Source: Promethearchaeota archaeon
GTDB taxonomy: Archaea > Asgardarchaeota > Lokiarchaeia > Sigynarchaeales > SOKP01
Length of the DNA stretch: 12,795 bases
Assembly: GCA_019057735.1 (NCBI GenBank)
Contig: JAHLWV010000043.1
Coordinates: forward strand, 1 to 12,795
Reading direction: 5' to 3'
Under the pieces are notes generated by a model, which saw only the letters and a program-made list of their open reading frames with translations, was not told where the DNA came from and ran no database searches. This document shows positions 1 through 6,120 of the stretch, piece by piece. How positions within the stretch are numbered: position 1 is the stretch's first letter; each line of letters begins with the position of its first letter. The position numbers and the translations under genes are program-made.

Positions 1-239
1 TAATATTTAACTAAAAATTATTTTTTTTTTAATTCTGAAAAATAAATGTTATAAAAATTTATCAATGATTTGAGTTTTTGTTTCCAAACTTATACGATGT
101 ATCAGCTGCCCTAAATCAGGTTCGACAATAAGTTTACTATTGTTTTAAAATACGAATTGAAATAAATTTTTACTTTCCAAAATAAAACAATAAAATCTAA
201 ATTTTATATTAACCATTTATTTCTATATTAATATTACAA
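1..239. other. AT-rich non-coding stretch with a small hairpin
   Basis: No credible gene lies here. All three plus-strand frames are closed near the left edge, so no gene enters from the left on that strand. A perfect 6-bp inverted repeat (ACAATA, 7-base loop, TATTGT) lies at 125-143 and is followed by TTTT. The part from about 80 to 130 is visibly richer in G+C than its surroundings. On the minus strand, positions 52-144 are open in one frame but have no ATG, GTG or usable TTG near the beginning. It may be the remnant of a gene end, a small RNA, or nothing. The promoter of the next gene occupies the right edge. Confidence 0.5.
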
Positions 240-245
240 TATAAA
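240..245 (+). promoter_or_regulatory. TATA box of the acidic Cys/His protein gene
   Basis: TATAAA is centred about 25 bases before the ATG at 267, the spacing expected between an archaeal TATA box and the transcription start. The mRNA would therefore begin at or next to the ATG (leaderless). This spacing favours ATG 267 over the in-frame GTG at 258. Confidence 0.55.
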
Positions 246-266
246 ACAATATTAATCGTGATATCA

Positions 267-584
267 ATGGCTAAAAAAAAGAAATTAAAAGATGAATCTG
301 AAGTAGAAGATGTTCCTGTTGGGAACGTTGATGAAGACGGAGATGAACTTATAGATTTATACGATGAAGAAGATAATTTAGAAGATGATATTGATTACGA
401 TCTAAGTGAAATCAAAGATGATATGTTAACAGACGAAACAGAAGAAGAGGAACTCGGATTGGAAATTGACGAAGTAGTACAAATGCTAAGAAAAGTTAAA
501 TGCGACCCTTGTCCGGGTTTGAAAAGTAAACCTGGTTGTCAAATTGCTCACGATCACGGTTGTCCAAAACCTAACAAGCCATAA
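267..584 (+). CDS. Small acidic protein with C-terminal Cys/His cluster, function unknown
   Basis: I do not recognise this 105-residue protein. It has three parts. The N-terminus is lysine-rich (residues 3-8). A long middle section is very rich in Asp and Glu and probably disordered (about 9-68). The compact tail carries C79, C82, C91, H95, H97 and C99 (C-x2-C-x8-C-x3-H-x-H-x-C), which looks like a metal site, probably zinc. There is no signal peptide or membrane segment, so it is presumably cytoplasmic. An acidic tract next to a metal-binding tail is compatible with a protein-interaction or nucleic-acid-related accessory role, but that is inference. The start at ATG 267 is chosen because a TATA box lies 25 bases upstream; a GTG at 258 would add three residues. 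It is a single-gene unit with a T-run after the stop. Confidence 0.7.
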   Translation: MAKKKKLKDESEVEDVPVGNVDEDGDELIDLYDEEDNLEDDIDYDLSEIKDDMLTDETEEEELGLEIDEVVQMLRKVKCDPCPGLKSKPGCQIAHDHGCPKPNKP

Positions 585-607
585 TTAACATCAATTATAT
601 CCACTTA

Positions 608-614
608 TTTTTTT
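608..614 (+). terminator. T-run terminator after the acidic protein gene
   Basis: Seven consecutive T bases lie 24 bases after the stop at 584. Archaeal RNA polymerase commonly terminates at such T-tracts without a hairpin. The tract abuts the TATA element of the next gene, so the signals are tightly packed. Confidence 0.4.
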
Positions 615-615
615 A

Positions 616-625
616 TTTAAATTTT
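616..625 (+). promoter_or_regulatory. TATA-like element of the alpha/beta hydrolase gene
   Basis: TTTAAATTTT lies 20-29 bases before the ATG at 645, which fits a leaderless transcript. In DNA this AT-rich the element is only moderately distinctive; the spacing is the main support. Confidence 0.4.
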
Positions 626-644
626 AATATGTTTACTTTTAAAA

Positions 645-1646
645 ATGCTCTCTAAGAATCAAAAACGCTTAATGCTTATCTTTATTGCTTTTCTATTTAG
701 TGCATACATATGGGATGTAAATGCCTCGTGGGGGAATATTTTCTATATATGTCTACTTTTGTCAATAACGACTTTTTTAATTATTTACACGCCATTTGAG
801 ATATATTGGAGCTTCAGGGATATTTATTTTGATCGGTGGACTCCTATCATACATAATAACCTGAAAACATCTAGAATAAAAATCAAGGTTGATCAAAACA
901 AAAAAGGAAAAAGCAAATGTCTTGGAGGGCTTCTAATATCAATTGGAAATGATAAAAAAGATCAATTAAAAAACACTATTGTAATTGTGTGTCACGGATT
1001 TTCAGATAAAAAAGAAACCCTCGAATATTATTATTTACCTTTAGCTTACCAAGGATATACGATTCTCGCATATGATGCTCGAGGTACTGGAGATTCTAAA
1101 AAAGTTGGAAAAAGGAGTCAGTTTATAAAAAGAATCGATGATTTCAAGGAGGTAGTTAGATGGATTGAAAATGATACCGAACTTAAATCATATAAAATTT
1201 ATGCTATTGGATTCAGTATCGGTGCTATTACTGTTCTATGTGGTGGATTTTCAAGTGACAACATTAAGAAAATTATTGCGATATCGGCTATGTCTTATTA
1301 TAAACAAAATTTACCAAAATATAATTTAATTGTTATGCTCAGCTATTTGATTAAGGGAGTTAAATTGTTTCCAAATGTAAAAGAAAACGAAAAAATTTCA
1401 CCATATATCGTTATTGAACAGTTTAAGAGCTTAATTTCCAATGAAGAATGGGAGAATTACTCTCGAAGGGTGTTCCTTATTCATGCTAGAGATGATAGAA
1501 TAATTAAGTTCAAAAACTTCAAAGAAAATGTGTCCCTACTTGGTATCACAGAAAAAAATACATTAATCCTTAAAAGAGGCGGTCATACTCAAAAGAAAAA
1601 TGAATTACTCTTAGTTGCAGCCTCACTAAATTTCTTTAAATCTTAA
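645..1646 (+). CDS. Membrane-anchored alpha/beta hydrolase (S33/BEM46-like)
   Basis: A 333-residue serine hydrolase of the alpha/beta-hydrolase fold. Two hydrophobic segments at about residues 9-25 and 31-49 should anchor it in the membrane, with the catalytic domain from about 75 onward. Visible landmarks are the oxyanion-region HG at 117-118, the DARGTGDS segment at 144-151, and the nucleophile elbow G-F-S-I-G with Ser191. The acid in HARDDR is most likely Asp284, and the catalytic His is His314 in RGGHTQ. The family cleaves esters, amides or peptides, and the substrate here cannot be read from sequence. The arrangement (N-terminal anchor plus a single hydrolase domain) resembles BEM46/ABHD13-type proteins. 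It is flanked by two unrelated small genes with their own promoters, so it appears to be a stand-alone unit. Confidence 0.86.
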   Translation: MLSKNQKRLMLIFIAFLFSAYIWDVNASWGNIFYICLLLSITTFLIIYTPFEIYWSFRDIYFDRWTPIIHNNLKTSRIKIKVDQNKKGKSKCLGGLLISIGNDKKDQLKNTIVIVCHGFSDKKETLEYYYLPLAYQGYTILAYDARGTGDSKKVGKRSQFIKRIDDFKEVVRWIENDTELKSYKIYAIGFSIGAITVLCGGFSSDNIKKIIAISAMSYYKQNLPKYNLIVMLSYLIKGVKLFPNVKENEKISPYIVIEQFKSLISNEEWENYSRRVFLIHARDDRIIKFKNFKENVSLLGITEKNTLILKRGGHTQKKNELLLVAASLNFFKS

Positions 1647-1698
1647 ATAACACATTTCACATACCTTTTAATGCGTTTACTTTAAATAAGCTATCTCT

Positions 1699-1713
1699 TA
1701 AATATTTTAAATT
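1699..1713 (+). promoter_or_regulatory. TATA-like element of the 61-residue mini-protein gene
   Basis: An AT-only stretch containing TATTTTAAATT sits about 18-32 bases before the ATG at 1731, the position expected for a leaderless archaeal transcript. The assignment is by spacing and composition only. Confidence 0.35.
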
Positions 1714-1730
1714 AAGTATAATGATGTTAA

Positions 1731-1916
1731 ATGATAAATTGCCCCCTTTGTTCAGAGGAGCTAAAAGAGCAGAACCTGTATAAATATTTTCAAATTTCTT
1801 TAGGTGATTTCATAAATGGCGCGTTTAAAGGTGACAAGATTCTTTACTTTCATCCAAAATGTCTTCGTAATTCAGAGCATAGTAAAAGTCCGCTTTTAAC
1901 TCCAGTATTGGAATAG
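1731..1916 (+). CDS. 61-residue CxxC...HxxC mini-protein, function unknown
   Basis: A short protein with C4-x2-C7 at the N-terminus and H41-x2-C44 in the sequence FHPKCL. This spacing suits a single zinc site of treble-clef or zinc-ribbon style. Nothing else is recognisable, and there is no membrane segment. The many polar and aromatic residues between the two ligand pairs (about 34 residues) look like a small folded domain rather than random translation, and the TATA-like element upstream supports expression. The two nearby upstream ATGs (1721, 1724) are out of frame, so 1731 is the start. The gene ends 31 bases from the end of the convergent ATP-grasp gene. It might be a minimal zinc-finger regulator or adaptor, but there is no direct evidence. 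Confidence 0.62.
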   Translation: MINCPLCSEELKEQNLYKYFQISLGDFINGAFKGDKILYFHPKCLRNSEHSKSPLLTPVLE

Positions 1917-1947
1917 CTGTTTGAGCTTACACGTAAGTAAATTGAAT
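1917..1947. repeat. Two small inverted repeats between convergent genes
   Basis: The 31-base gap between two convergent stop codons carries CTTAC-AC-GTAAG at 1926-1937. A second dyad, TTGAA-TCTAG-TTCAA at 1942-1956, runs over the end of the minus-strand gene. Their position suits a shared 3'-end or termination region, but each is short and no T-run follows. Confidence 0.3.
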
Positions 1948-3387
1948 CTAGTTCAAATAAGTACTCCAATTTGAATATCGTATGATCTCATTGTAGTTCT
2001 CTATCATACTTTTAAATATTAAAGCTCCAATGCAAAATAAGTTGGTAAAATCTGTAGATTTTAAATTTAATAGCTTACTGTTATCCTCTGATAAACCGAT
2101 TCCACGATTCACTTCTATTCTTCCATCGTACCCTGATAAATTCACAACAAATTCTTCTTTGTTTAAACCCTTAAGATATCGACCCTTTGCGATACGAGCT
2201 AATCCTCCGATAGGAATAATTTGGTTTTTGTGGAGAGCGTAATATAGTCGTATGTCAAATGTATGCTTATAGCCTTCCCAATTAATAAGAGAAAAATTTG
2301 CCTTTTCTTGAATTGTGTAAGGGAAAGGATTTCGCTTTCTTGAGAATTTTGCATAGAATTCTTTTTTGGATTCCTCTAATTTCTCCATAATCTCAATCGC
2401 GTTAAGATTTTTAAGGATTTGAATTACCCCTGCTCCTCCAGATCCTCCGCTTGGTTTAATTATTAATGATTTCTTAAACGTCTTTATCATTCTGGCTACT
2501 TTTTCGATTAAATCTTTCTCATTATAGGCTCTGGCAAAAACTAAACTTTTTAAATTATAGTTTTTAAGTCGATTCTTTATTAAATAGCTCGCTAAATATG
2601 TGAGGGATTTGTCATCAGTTATTTTAAAGATAGGATTTACGACTGTGGAATTAATTTGACGATAATCTTCTCGAATCATTTTATTAAATTTTTCATCGTT
2701 AAATCTCCTCGCTATGCCATCTCCTATCAAAACGCTTACTCTCTCACCCAGATATCTCATTTCTGTATTGGTAAAGGACAAAGATTTACTTAAATGTTCA
2801 TAATCTGATATAAGAAATACTATTTTTGCTTCGTAATTCTTGTCATAAGTATCGGAGTTAAATATTTTTAGTGACAATCCTAACGATCTAATTTTCTTCC
2901 TAAAATATTCAACCATTATTACCTTTTCGTGAATTAGAGCATCATTTACGGGGACTCCAATTAACACTAAAATTTTTAAATCTTTACTAAACGATTTTTC
3001 TATCGCTTGAGAAATCGATTCAAAATATCCATCGTATATTAAAGCTTGTTGTTTTTTCGTAAGTATTGATAGACCTCGGTTTGAACCACCATTAGTTTCA
3101 AGAAGAAAGAAACTTTTATTATGAGGGCTACCACCCACCATAAAATCTATACTACCAGCATAAAAAGAAACATTATTAGGTATATAAATATCATTATGCT
3201 TAGTTAATTTTCTCAAAGCACGATTTCTAATTCCATCTACAAAGCTATCATCCTGTGATGCTCGAAGTTTAGCAAAAGAAATTAAATCAAGTCCTAGTGC
3301 TTTACCAAGGGGAATTAGTTTTAAATCAGAGTCGGTTATGTCTTTTGACATTAATTTAAGGAATTTGGTTAATAAATTTTCATCCAA
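1948..3387 (-). CDS. ATP-grasp-fold protein, substrate unknown
   Basis: The 479-residue product shows ATP-grasp features in its second half. These are the glycine-rich KPSGGSGGAGV loop (311-321), a QEK segment (360-362) and DIR at 378-380. GGLARIAKG follows at 394-402, with an acidic/Asn metal-ligand region ending in VVNLSG (414-419). The first half has LETNGGSNRG (96-105) and a GDG-x-ARRF stretch (222-229), which recall circularly permuted ATP-grasp proteins. The family joins an acid to an amine or thiol using ATP; the acceptor cannot be inferred. The only in-frame start near the 5' end is TTG 3387, directly after an in-frame TAA and preceded by GTGAT; the ATG at 3383 is out of frame. ATG 3351 (residue 13) is the alternative start. 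It follows the Clp1-like gene by 75 bases on the same strand, so co-transcription is plausible. Confidence 0.75.
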   Translation of the reverse strand: MDENLLTKFLKLMSKDITDSDLKLIPLGKALGLDLISFAKLRASQDDSFVDGIRNRALRKLTKHNDIYIPNNVSFYAGSIDFMVGGSPHNKSFFLLETNGGSNRGLSILTKKQQALIYDGYFESISQAIEKSFSKDLKILVLIGVPVNDALIHEKVIMVEYFRKKIRSLGLSLKIFNSDTYDKNYEAKIVFLISDYEHLSKSLSFTNTEMRYLGERVSVLIGDGIARRFNDEKFNKMIREDYRQINSTVVNPIFKITDDKSLTYLASYLIKNRLKNYNLKSLVFARAYNEKDLIEKVARMIKTFKKSLIIKPSGGSGGAGVIQILKNLNAIEIMEKLEESKKEFYAKFSRKRNPFPYTIQEKANFSLINWEGYKHTFDIRLYYALHKNQIIPIGGLARIAKGRYLKGLNKEEFVVNLSGYDGRIEVNRGIGLSEDNSKLLNLKSTDFTNLFCIGALIFKSMIENYNEIIRYSNWSTYLN

Positions 3388-3462
3388 TTATATCACACAC
3401 TCGTGATTTAATACCAGTTAGCCCATATTCCAATTAAACTTACAACTTTTTAAAGCTTTTAA

Positions 3463-4668
3463 TTATAAATAAAGATAACCTTGGTGGTTTCCTTTTATAC
3501 TTAATCTGAGACTACCAAGTAAGATTTTTCTAACGCTATTCTGCTCTTTAAAATTTAAATCCGAAAAAAGAAGAATGTAATTTTTCTCCAAATTAATTAC
3601 GAAAAGTAGACATATTCTAATAAGCTTCGAATCCTCTGTTAATAGCGCAGAAATCACATAATGGTAAGGGAGAGTCCTTAAGTCATTGATCTTGATTTCT
3701 TCTTCGGTGACTTTATCTTCCTCCTGGTTATACCCTGCTTTAATGAATTTAATTCCTTCTAAAGGTATCGATATTTTTCTAAATTTTTCTAAAACTTTTG
3801 CGAACTGACTCTGCCGTAAAAACCTTCTTTCTTCCTTATCTTTTTCGTAGAAATATTTATTTTCTTCCTTTAAATAGAATATCGTTCTTTTCTTCGATTT
3901 AGATGCGTTCTTTTCGATTTCTCCTAACTCTTCGATATCGTCATCGTGAAATACAATTAAAATATCAGGATCAATGGTGTTTATGAAAAAGTTCTTATAT
4001 ATTACTCCTGCTTCAGTTTTTATCCATCCATCGCTATCAATAAGGACGATATCTATATTTTCATGCTTTGATAAAAATTTATTTATTAATTCAACACAAG
4101 AATGAGCTATAATAAATTTGAAATTTGCCTTTGGGAAGGTGCTTCCAATAAATACTGTTTCTTCGGCATGAATTTCCGCGCTCGAAACGATGTTCTTTTT
4201 AACTTCTCCAATGTTAAGAGTTGTAGGAAGGTATAATAGTTGTTGTCCTAAATCAGAATCCAGGAAACCTACTTTCAACCCTTCTTTATGCATGTTATTT
4301 GCAAGGTATTTGATGAGAGTCGTTTTACCACTGCTCAAACCTAAAACCATCAGTTTTAAGGGTTTTTTTCCCTCATTTTTCCTAATTGCATTTATAACAG
4401 ATTCCGTAATTTTAACCCATTCTTTGTTAATGGTGTTTCCTTCTATTATTTCTATATTATCTCCACTATTTGTAAAAATTTCTAATTTCGATGATTCCAG
4501 TGCGAATAACGGATAACTATTAGCACCGGGTACAATAAGGGTATTTTCTTCCACACTTTTTTTAGGTGAAAATTCCTTTCCAAACACTTCAACCTTTCCT
4601 TCTAATAAAGTAACTCTCGAAGGTCCTTTTACTAAAAGAGTTTGATCTTTTTGCACTTCTTGAATCAT
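3463..4668 (-). CDS. Clp1/Nol9-family polynucleotide 5'-hydroxyl kinase
   Basis: A 401-residue protein with Clp1/Grc3-type architecture. Residues 8-75 form a small beta-rich N-terminal domain (GPSRVTLLEGKVEVFG). The P-loop kinase domain follows from about 104. A variant Walker A, GLSSGKTT, occupies 110-117. Further family features are FLDSDLGQ (135-141), GSTFP (175-179) and VLIDSDGWI (208-216), the last equivalent to the family's TDGW/TCGW segment. Characterised archaeal Clp1 proteins phosphorylate 5'-OH RNA or DNA ends. The P-loop is one residue short of G-x4-GK, so activity should not be assumed. ATG 4668 is chosen because GAGG (4675-4678) sits six bases upstream; the in-frame TTG at 4680 overlaps that ribosome-binding site. 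The downstream neighbour is the ATP-grasp gene. The residues after about 320 are less conserved-looking and unassigned. Confidence 0.84.
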   Translation of the reverse strand: MIQEVQKDQTLLVKGPSRVTLLEGKVEVFGKEFSPKKSVEENTLIVPGANSYPLFALESSKLEIFTNSGDNIEIIEGNTINKEWVKITESVINAIRKNEGKKPLKLMVLGLSSGKTTLIKYLANNMHKEGLKVGFLDSDLGQQLLYLPTTLNIGEVKKNIVSSAEIHAEETVFIGSTFPKANFKFIIAHSCVELINKFLSKHENIDIVLIDSDGWIKTEAGVIYKNFFINTIDPDILIVFHDDDIEELGEIEKNASKSKKRTIFYLKEENKYFYEKDKEERRFLRQSQFAKVLEKFRKISIPLEGIKFIKAGYNQEEDKVTEEEIKINDLRTLPYHYVISALLTEDSKLIRICLLFVINLEKNYILLFSDLNFKEQNSVRKILLGSLRLSIKGNHQGYLYL

Positions 4669-4674
4669 AATTTT

Positions 4675-4678
4675 CCTC
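4675..4678 (-). promoter_or_regulatory. Shine-Dalgarno site deciding the Clp1-like start
   Basis: GAGG on the minus strand lies six bases before ATG 4668. It overlaps the in-frame TTG at 4680, which is therefore part of the leader rather than the start. Confidence 0.6.
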
Positions 4679-4719
4679 AAATCATCCCATATTAAGTGAT
4701 AATTATTTCTCTCCTTACA

Positions 4720-4726
4720 TTTTATA
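4720..4726 (-). promoter_or_regulatory. TATA box of the Clp1-like gene
   Basis: TATAAAA on the minus strand places the expected transcription start near 4697. That leaves a short leader of about 28 bases containing the GAGG site, in contrast to the leaderless arrangement of most other first genes here. Confidence 0.45.
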
Positions 4727-4795
4727 ATTATTAACTAACAGAAATATACTTTTTCTTTCCTTAAATTTGATTTGATATTCTTATAATGCCAAATA

Positions 4796-4972
4796 TTATA
4801 AATTAAAAATTGTTAACTTTCTTTTCGTTTCAAATTTTTTTTCTAAAGAATCGCTTAATACAACTGTATTTTCTCCACTAATACGTAATACTTTGAGATT
4901 TAAAACCCCATTAATTTTAAAGAAAAAACATATATTCTCAGAGATCTGGTTAATTGCAGACTGAATCTTCAT
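4796..4972 (-). CDS. 58-residue small protein, function unknown
   Basis: A short ORF in the otherwise empty 350-base gap between the Clp1-like and FmdE-like genes. It runs from ATG 4972 to TAA at 4796-4798. The product begins MKIQSAINQISENICFFFK, continues with alternating polar and hydrophobic residues, and has a Lys/Arg-rich tail. It looks like a small alpha/beta domain rather than random translation of AT-rich DNA: Gly, Ser, Glu and Asn are well spread and there are no homopolymer runs. TTTAAATA at 4997-5004 lies about 28 bases upstream, right for a leaderless start, and TGATC lies five bases before the ATG. I do not recognise a family. It ends 127 bases before the Clp1-like start. Coding status is likely but unproven. 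Confidence 0.52.
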   Translation of the reverse strand: MKIQSAINQISENICFFFKINGVLNLKVLRISGENTVVLSDSLEKKFETKRKLTIFNL

Positions 4973-4996
4973 TTCAGATCAAAATTTACGTAAGCA

Positions 4997-5004
4997 TATT
5001 TAAA
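4997..5004 (-). promoter_or_regulatory. TATA-like element of the 58-residue ORF
   Basis: TTTAAATA on the minus strand is centred about 28 bases before ATG 4972. It sits just after the stop of the FmdE-like gene and within its TTTTT run, so termination and initiation signals would overlap. Confidence 0.4.
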
Positions 5005-5019
5005 AATTGACATGTAGCT

Positions 5020-5562
5020 TTATTTTCTTGATTCCTTATAGCACGGTATACAGATTTTTTTTCCTTGATAGTCCATAATTCGACTTTCCATAGTAAGTTC
5101 ACCACACATTTTACAGGGGACAGATTCGTCTATTAGGGCGAGACCAGGAGGATTAAACTCAATTTCCCGTATATCAAAAACACTTTCTGGCTCGAGTTCA
5201 AGAAGTTTTTGAATCTTTTCATCTCTCGGTAAATCTTTATAATTTGAAATTTCTTGTTTTAAAGCCAACCTTATTCCCTTCTGAGTTTTTCTATTGTAAA
5301 TGTTATAGTTGTTTTTGCCGTAATCTTTATGAATTAAATTGCCTTTACCATATGTGGTACTTAATAAAATTTGAAGCGCATCAACGCTACAGTTGTCAGT
5401 TTCAACAACAGCTACTATTTCTTCATCTGGTGAGTGCTCAAAACCATGTTCCAAAGCATATTTAGCAGCCAACACACCTAAAACAAGTCCTGGACAAATA
5501 TGTCTGTGAAAAACAGTAGCCTTCTTCATTAATTCATTAACATTCAATTGAAATCCGCTCAT
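5020..5562 (-). CDS. FmdE-family protein with C-terminal zinc ribbon
   Basis: A 180-residue protein with the FmdE fold (formylmethanofuran dehydrogenase subunit E family, PF02663). It has the metal-site motif FHRHICPG (H19, H21, C23), ETDNCSVDA (C58) and the GKGNLIHKDYGK segment (72-83). A C-terminal ribbon with C150-x2-C153-x17-C171-x2-C174 should bind zinc. Family members occur far outside methanogens, and many are not part of a formylmethanofuran dehydrogenase; nothing in this window supports methanogenesis. The Cys usually seen in the TGCTxGKGN segment is replaced: here it reads STTYGKGN, with Thr69. Loss of that likely ligand could change metal binding. The gene diverges from the Mut7-C gene across 57 bases. 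The biochemical role is unknown. Confidence 0.86.
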   Translation of the reverse strand: MSGFQLNVNELMKKATVFHRHICPGLVLGVLAAKYALEHGFEHSPDEEIVAVVETDNCSVDALQILLSTTYGKGNLIHKDYGKNNYNIYNRKTQKGIRLALKQEISNYKDLPRDEKIQKLLELEPESVFDIREIEFNPPGLALIDESVPCKMCGELTMESRIMDYQGKKICIPCYKESRK

Positions 5563-5585
5563 ATTTTAAAATATATAAAAATAAC

Positions 5586-5597
5586 AATTATATAATT
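5586..5597. promoter_or_regulatory. Palindromic TATA element between divergent genes
   Basis: AATTATATAATT is a perfect 12-base palindrome. Its centre lies about 29 bases from both the ATG at 5620 (plus) and the ATG at 5562 (minus). A single symmetric TATA box could therefore serve both leaderless transcripts. Additional AT-rich tracts nearby mean other TATA choices are possible. Confidence 0.5.
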
Positions 5598-5619
5598 TTT
5601 TATTAACTTAAATATATTT

Positions 5620-6120
5620 ATGGTAATAATGAAATTTCTTGTAGATGCTATGTTAGGTAAACTTGCGAGATTTTTAAGAATTTTTGGATATGATACTGTA
5701 TATGCCAACGATTTAATAGAATACTATAACATTGATCCTGTTCCTGATAATAGCTTAAAAAAATACGCACAATCAACTAACAGAACAATCATAACTAAAG
5801 ATCTTCCGTTCTATAAGGTTATCACGGACAACGCAATTCTTCTTGAAGGGGAGGGGGTATATTCTTATTTAAATCAACTTAAACAAAAATTAAAGTTAGA
5901 ATTAATTTTTAACATCAAAAATGCAAGATGTTCGACTTGTAATTCACCTCTCCAAGAAGTTCCTAATAAGATTTTGATAAAAGAGTTAGTGAAACATGAA
6001 ACTTTTCTGAATTACAATGAATTTTTTCAATGTGTTAGTCCAACATGTAGAAAAGTATTTTGGAATGGTCCACATATAGCGGATATTAATAGAAAAATAC
6101 AGAATATGGCCGAAAACTAA
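5620..6120 (+). CDS. Mut7-C domain protein (PIN-like nuclease fold plus zinc ribbon)
   Basis: A 166-residue protein matching the stand-alone Mut7-C family (PF01927, formerly DUF82). The N-terminus FLVDAMLGKLARFLRIFGYDT (about 6-26) is the hallmark, with the first conserved Asp at residue 9. Asp43 (DNSLKKYA) and Asp61 (TKDLPFY) correspond to the later acidic positions of the PIN-like nuclease core. The C-terminal ribbon has C104-x2-C107 and C138-x4-C143, followed by VFWNGPH. The second pair is two residues wider than the usual C-x2-C. The domain is the C-terminal part of metazoan exonuclease Mut-7 and is predicted to act on RNA; the exact target is not known. The start at 5620 is supported by TATA spacing, with ATG 5629 as the alternative. 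The stop overlaps the convergent small gene by four bases. Confidence 0.88.
   Translation: MVIMKFLVDAMLGKLARFLRIFGYDTVYANDLIEYYNIDPVPDNSLKKYAQSTNRTIITKDLPFYKVITDNAILLEGEGVYSYLNQLKQKLKLELIFNIKNARCSTCNSPLQEVPNKILIKELVKHETFLNYNEFFQCVSPTCRKVFWNGPHIADINRKIQNMAEN

Noticed and set aside
119..125. GGTTCGA, reminiscent of a tRNA T-loop
   Set aside because: The flanking bases cannot pair into a T-stem and no acceptor or anticodon arm is present.
622..1685. Near-repeat TTTTAAT(AT/GC)GTTTACTTT upstream of two neighbouring genes (622-640 and 1667-1683)
   Set aside because: The two copies lie at different distances from their start codons, and GTTTACTT also occurs inside coding sequence elsewhere in this AT-rich DNA, so chance is likely.
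2030..2242. Short plus-strand open frame antisense to the ATP-grasp gene; similar shadows at 5244-5465, 10117-10326 (minus) and 11313-11504
   Set aside because: Each overlaps a real gene on the other strand and shows no domain or promoter.
3381..3383. ATG at 3383 as start of the ATP-grasp gene
   Set aside because: It is in a different frame and reaches a stop within a few codons; the in-frame choices are TTG 3387 or ATG 3351.
4190..4516. A 108-codon plus-strand frame within the Clp1-like gene
   Set aside because: Antisense to a well-supported P-loop protein, low-complexity content, and no promoter.
5020..5562. FmdE-like gene as evidence for a methanogen
   Set aside because: FmdE-fold proteins are widespread in non-methanogens, and no other formylmethanofuran dehydrogenase or methanogenesis gene is in the window.
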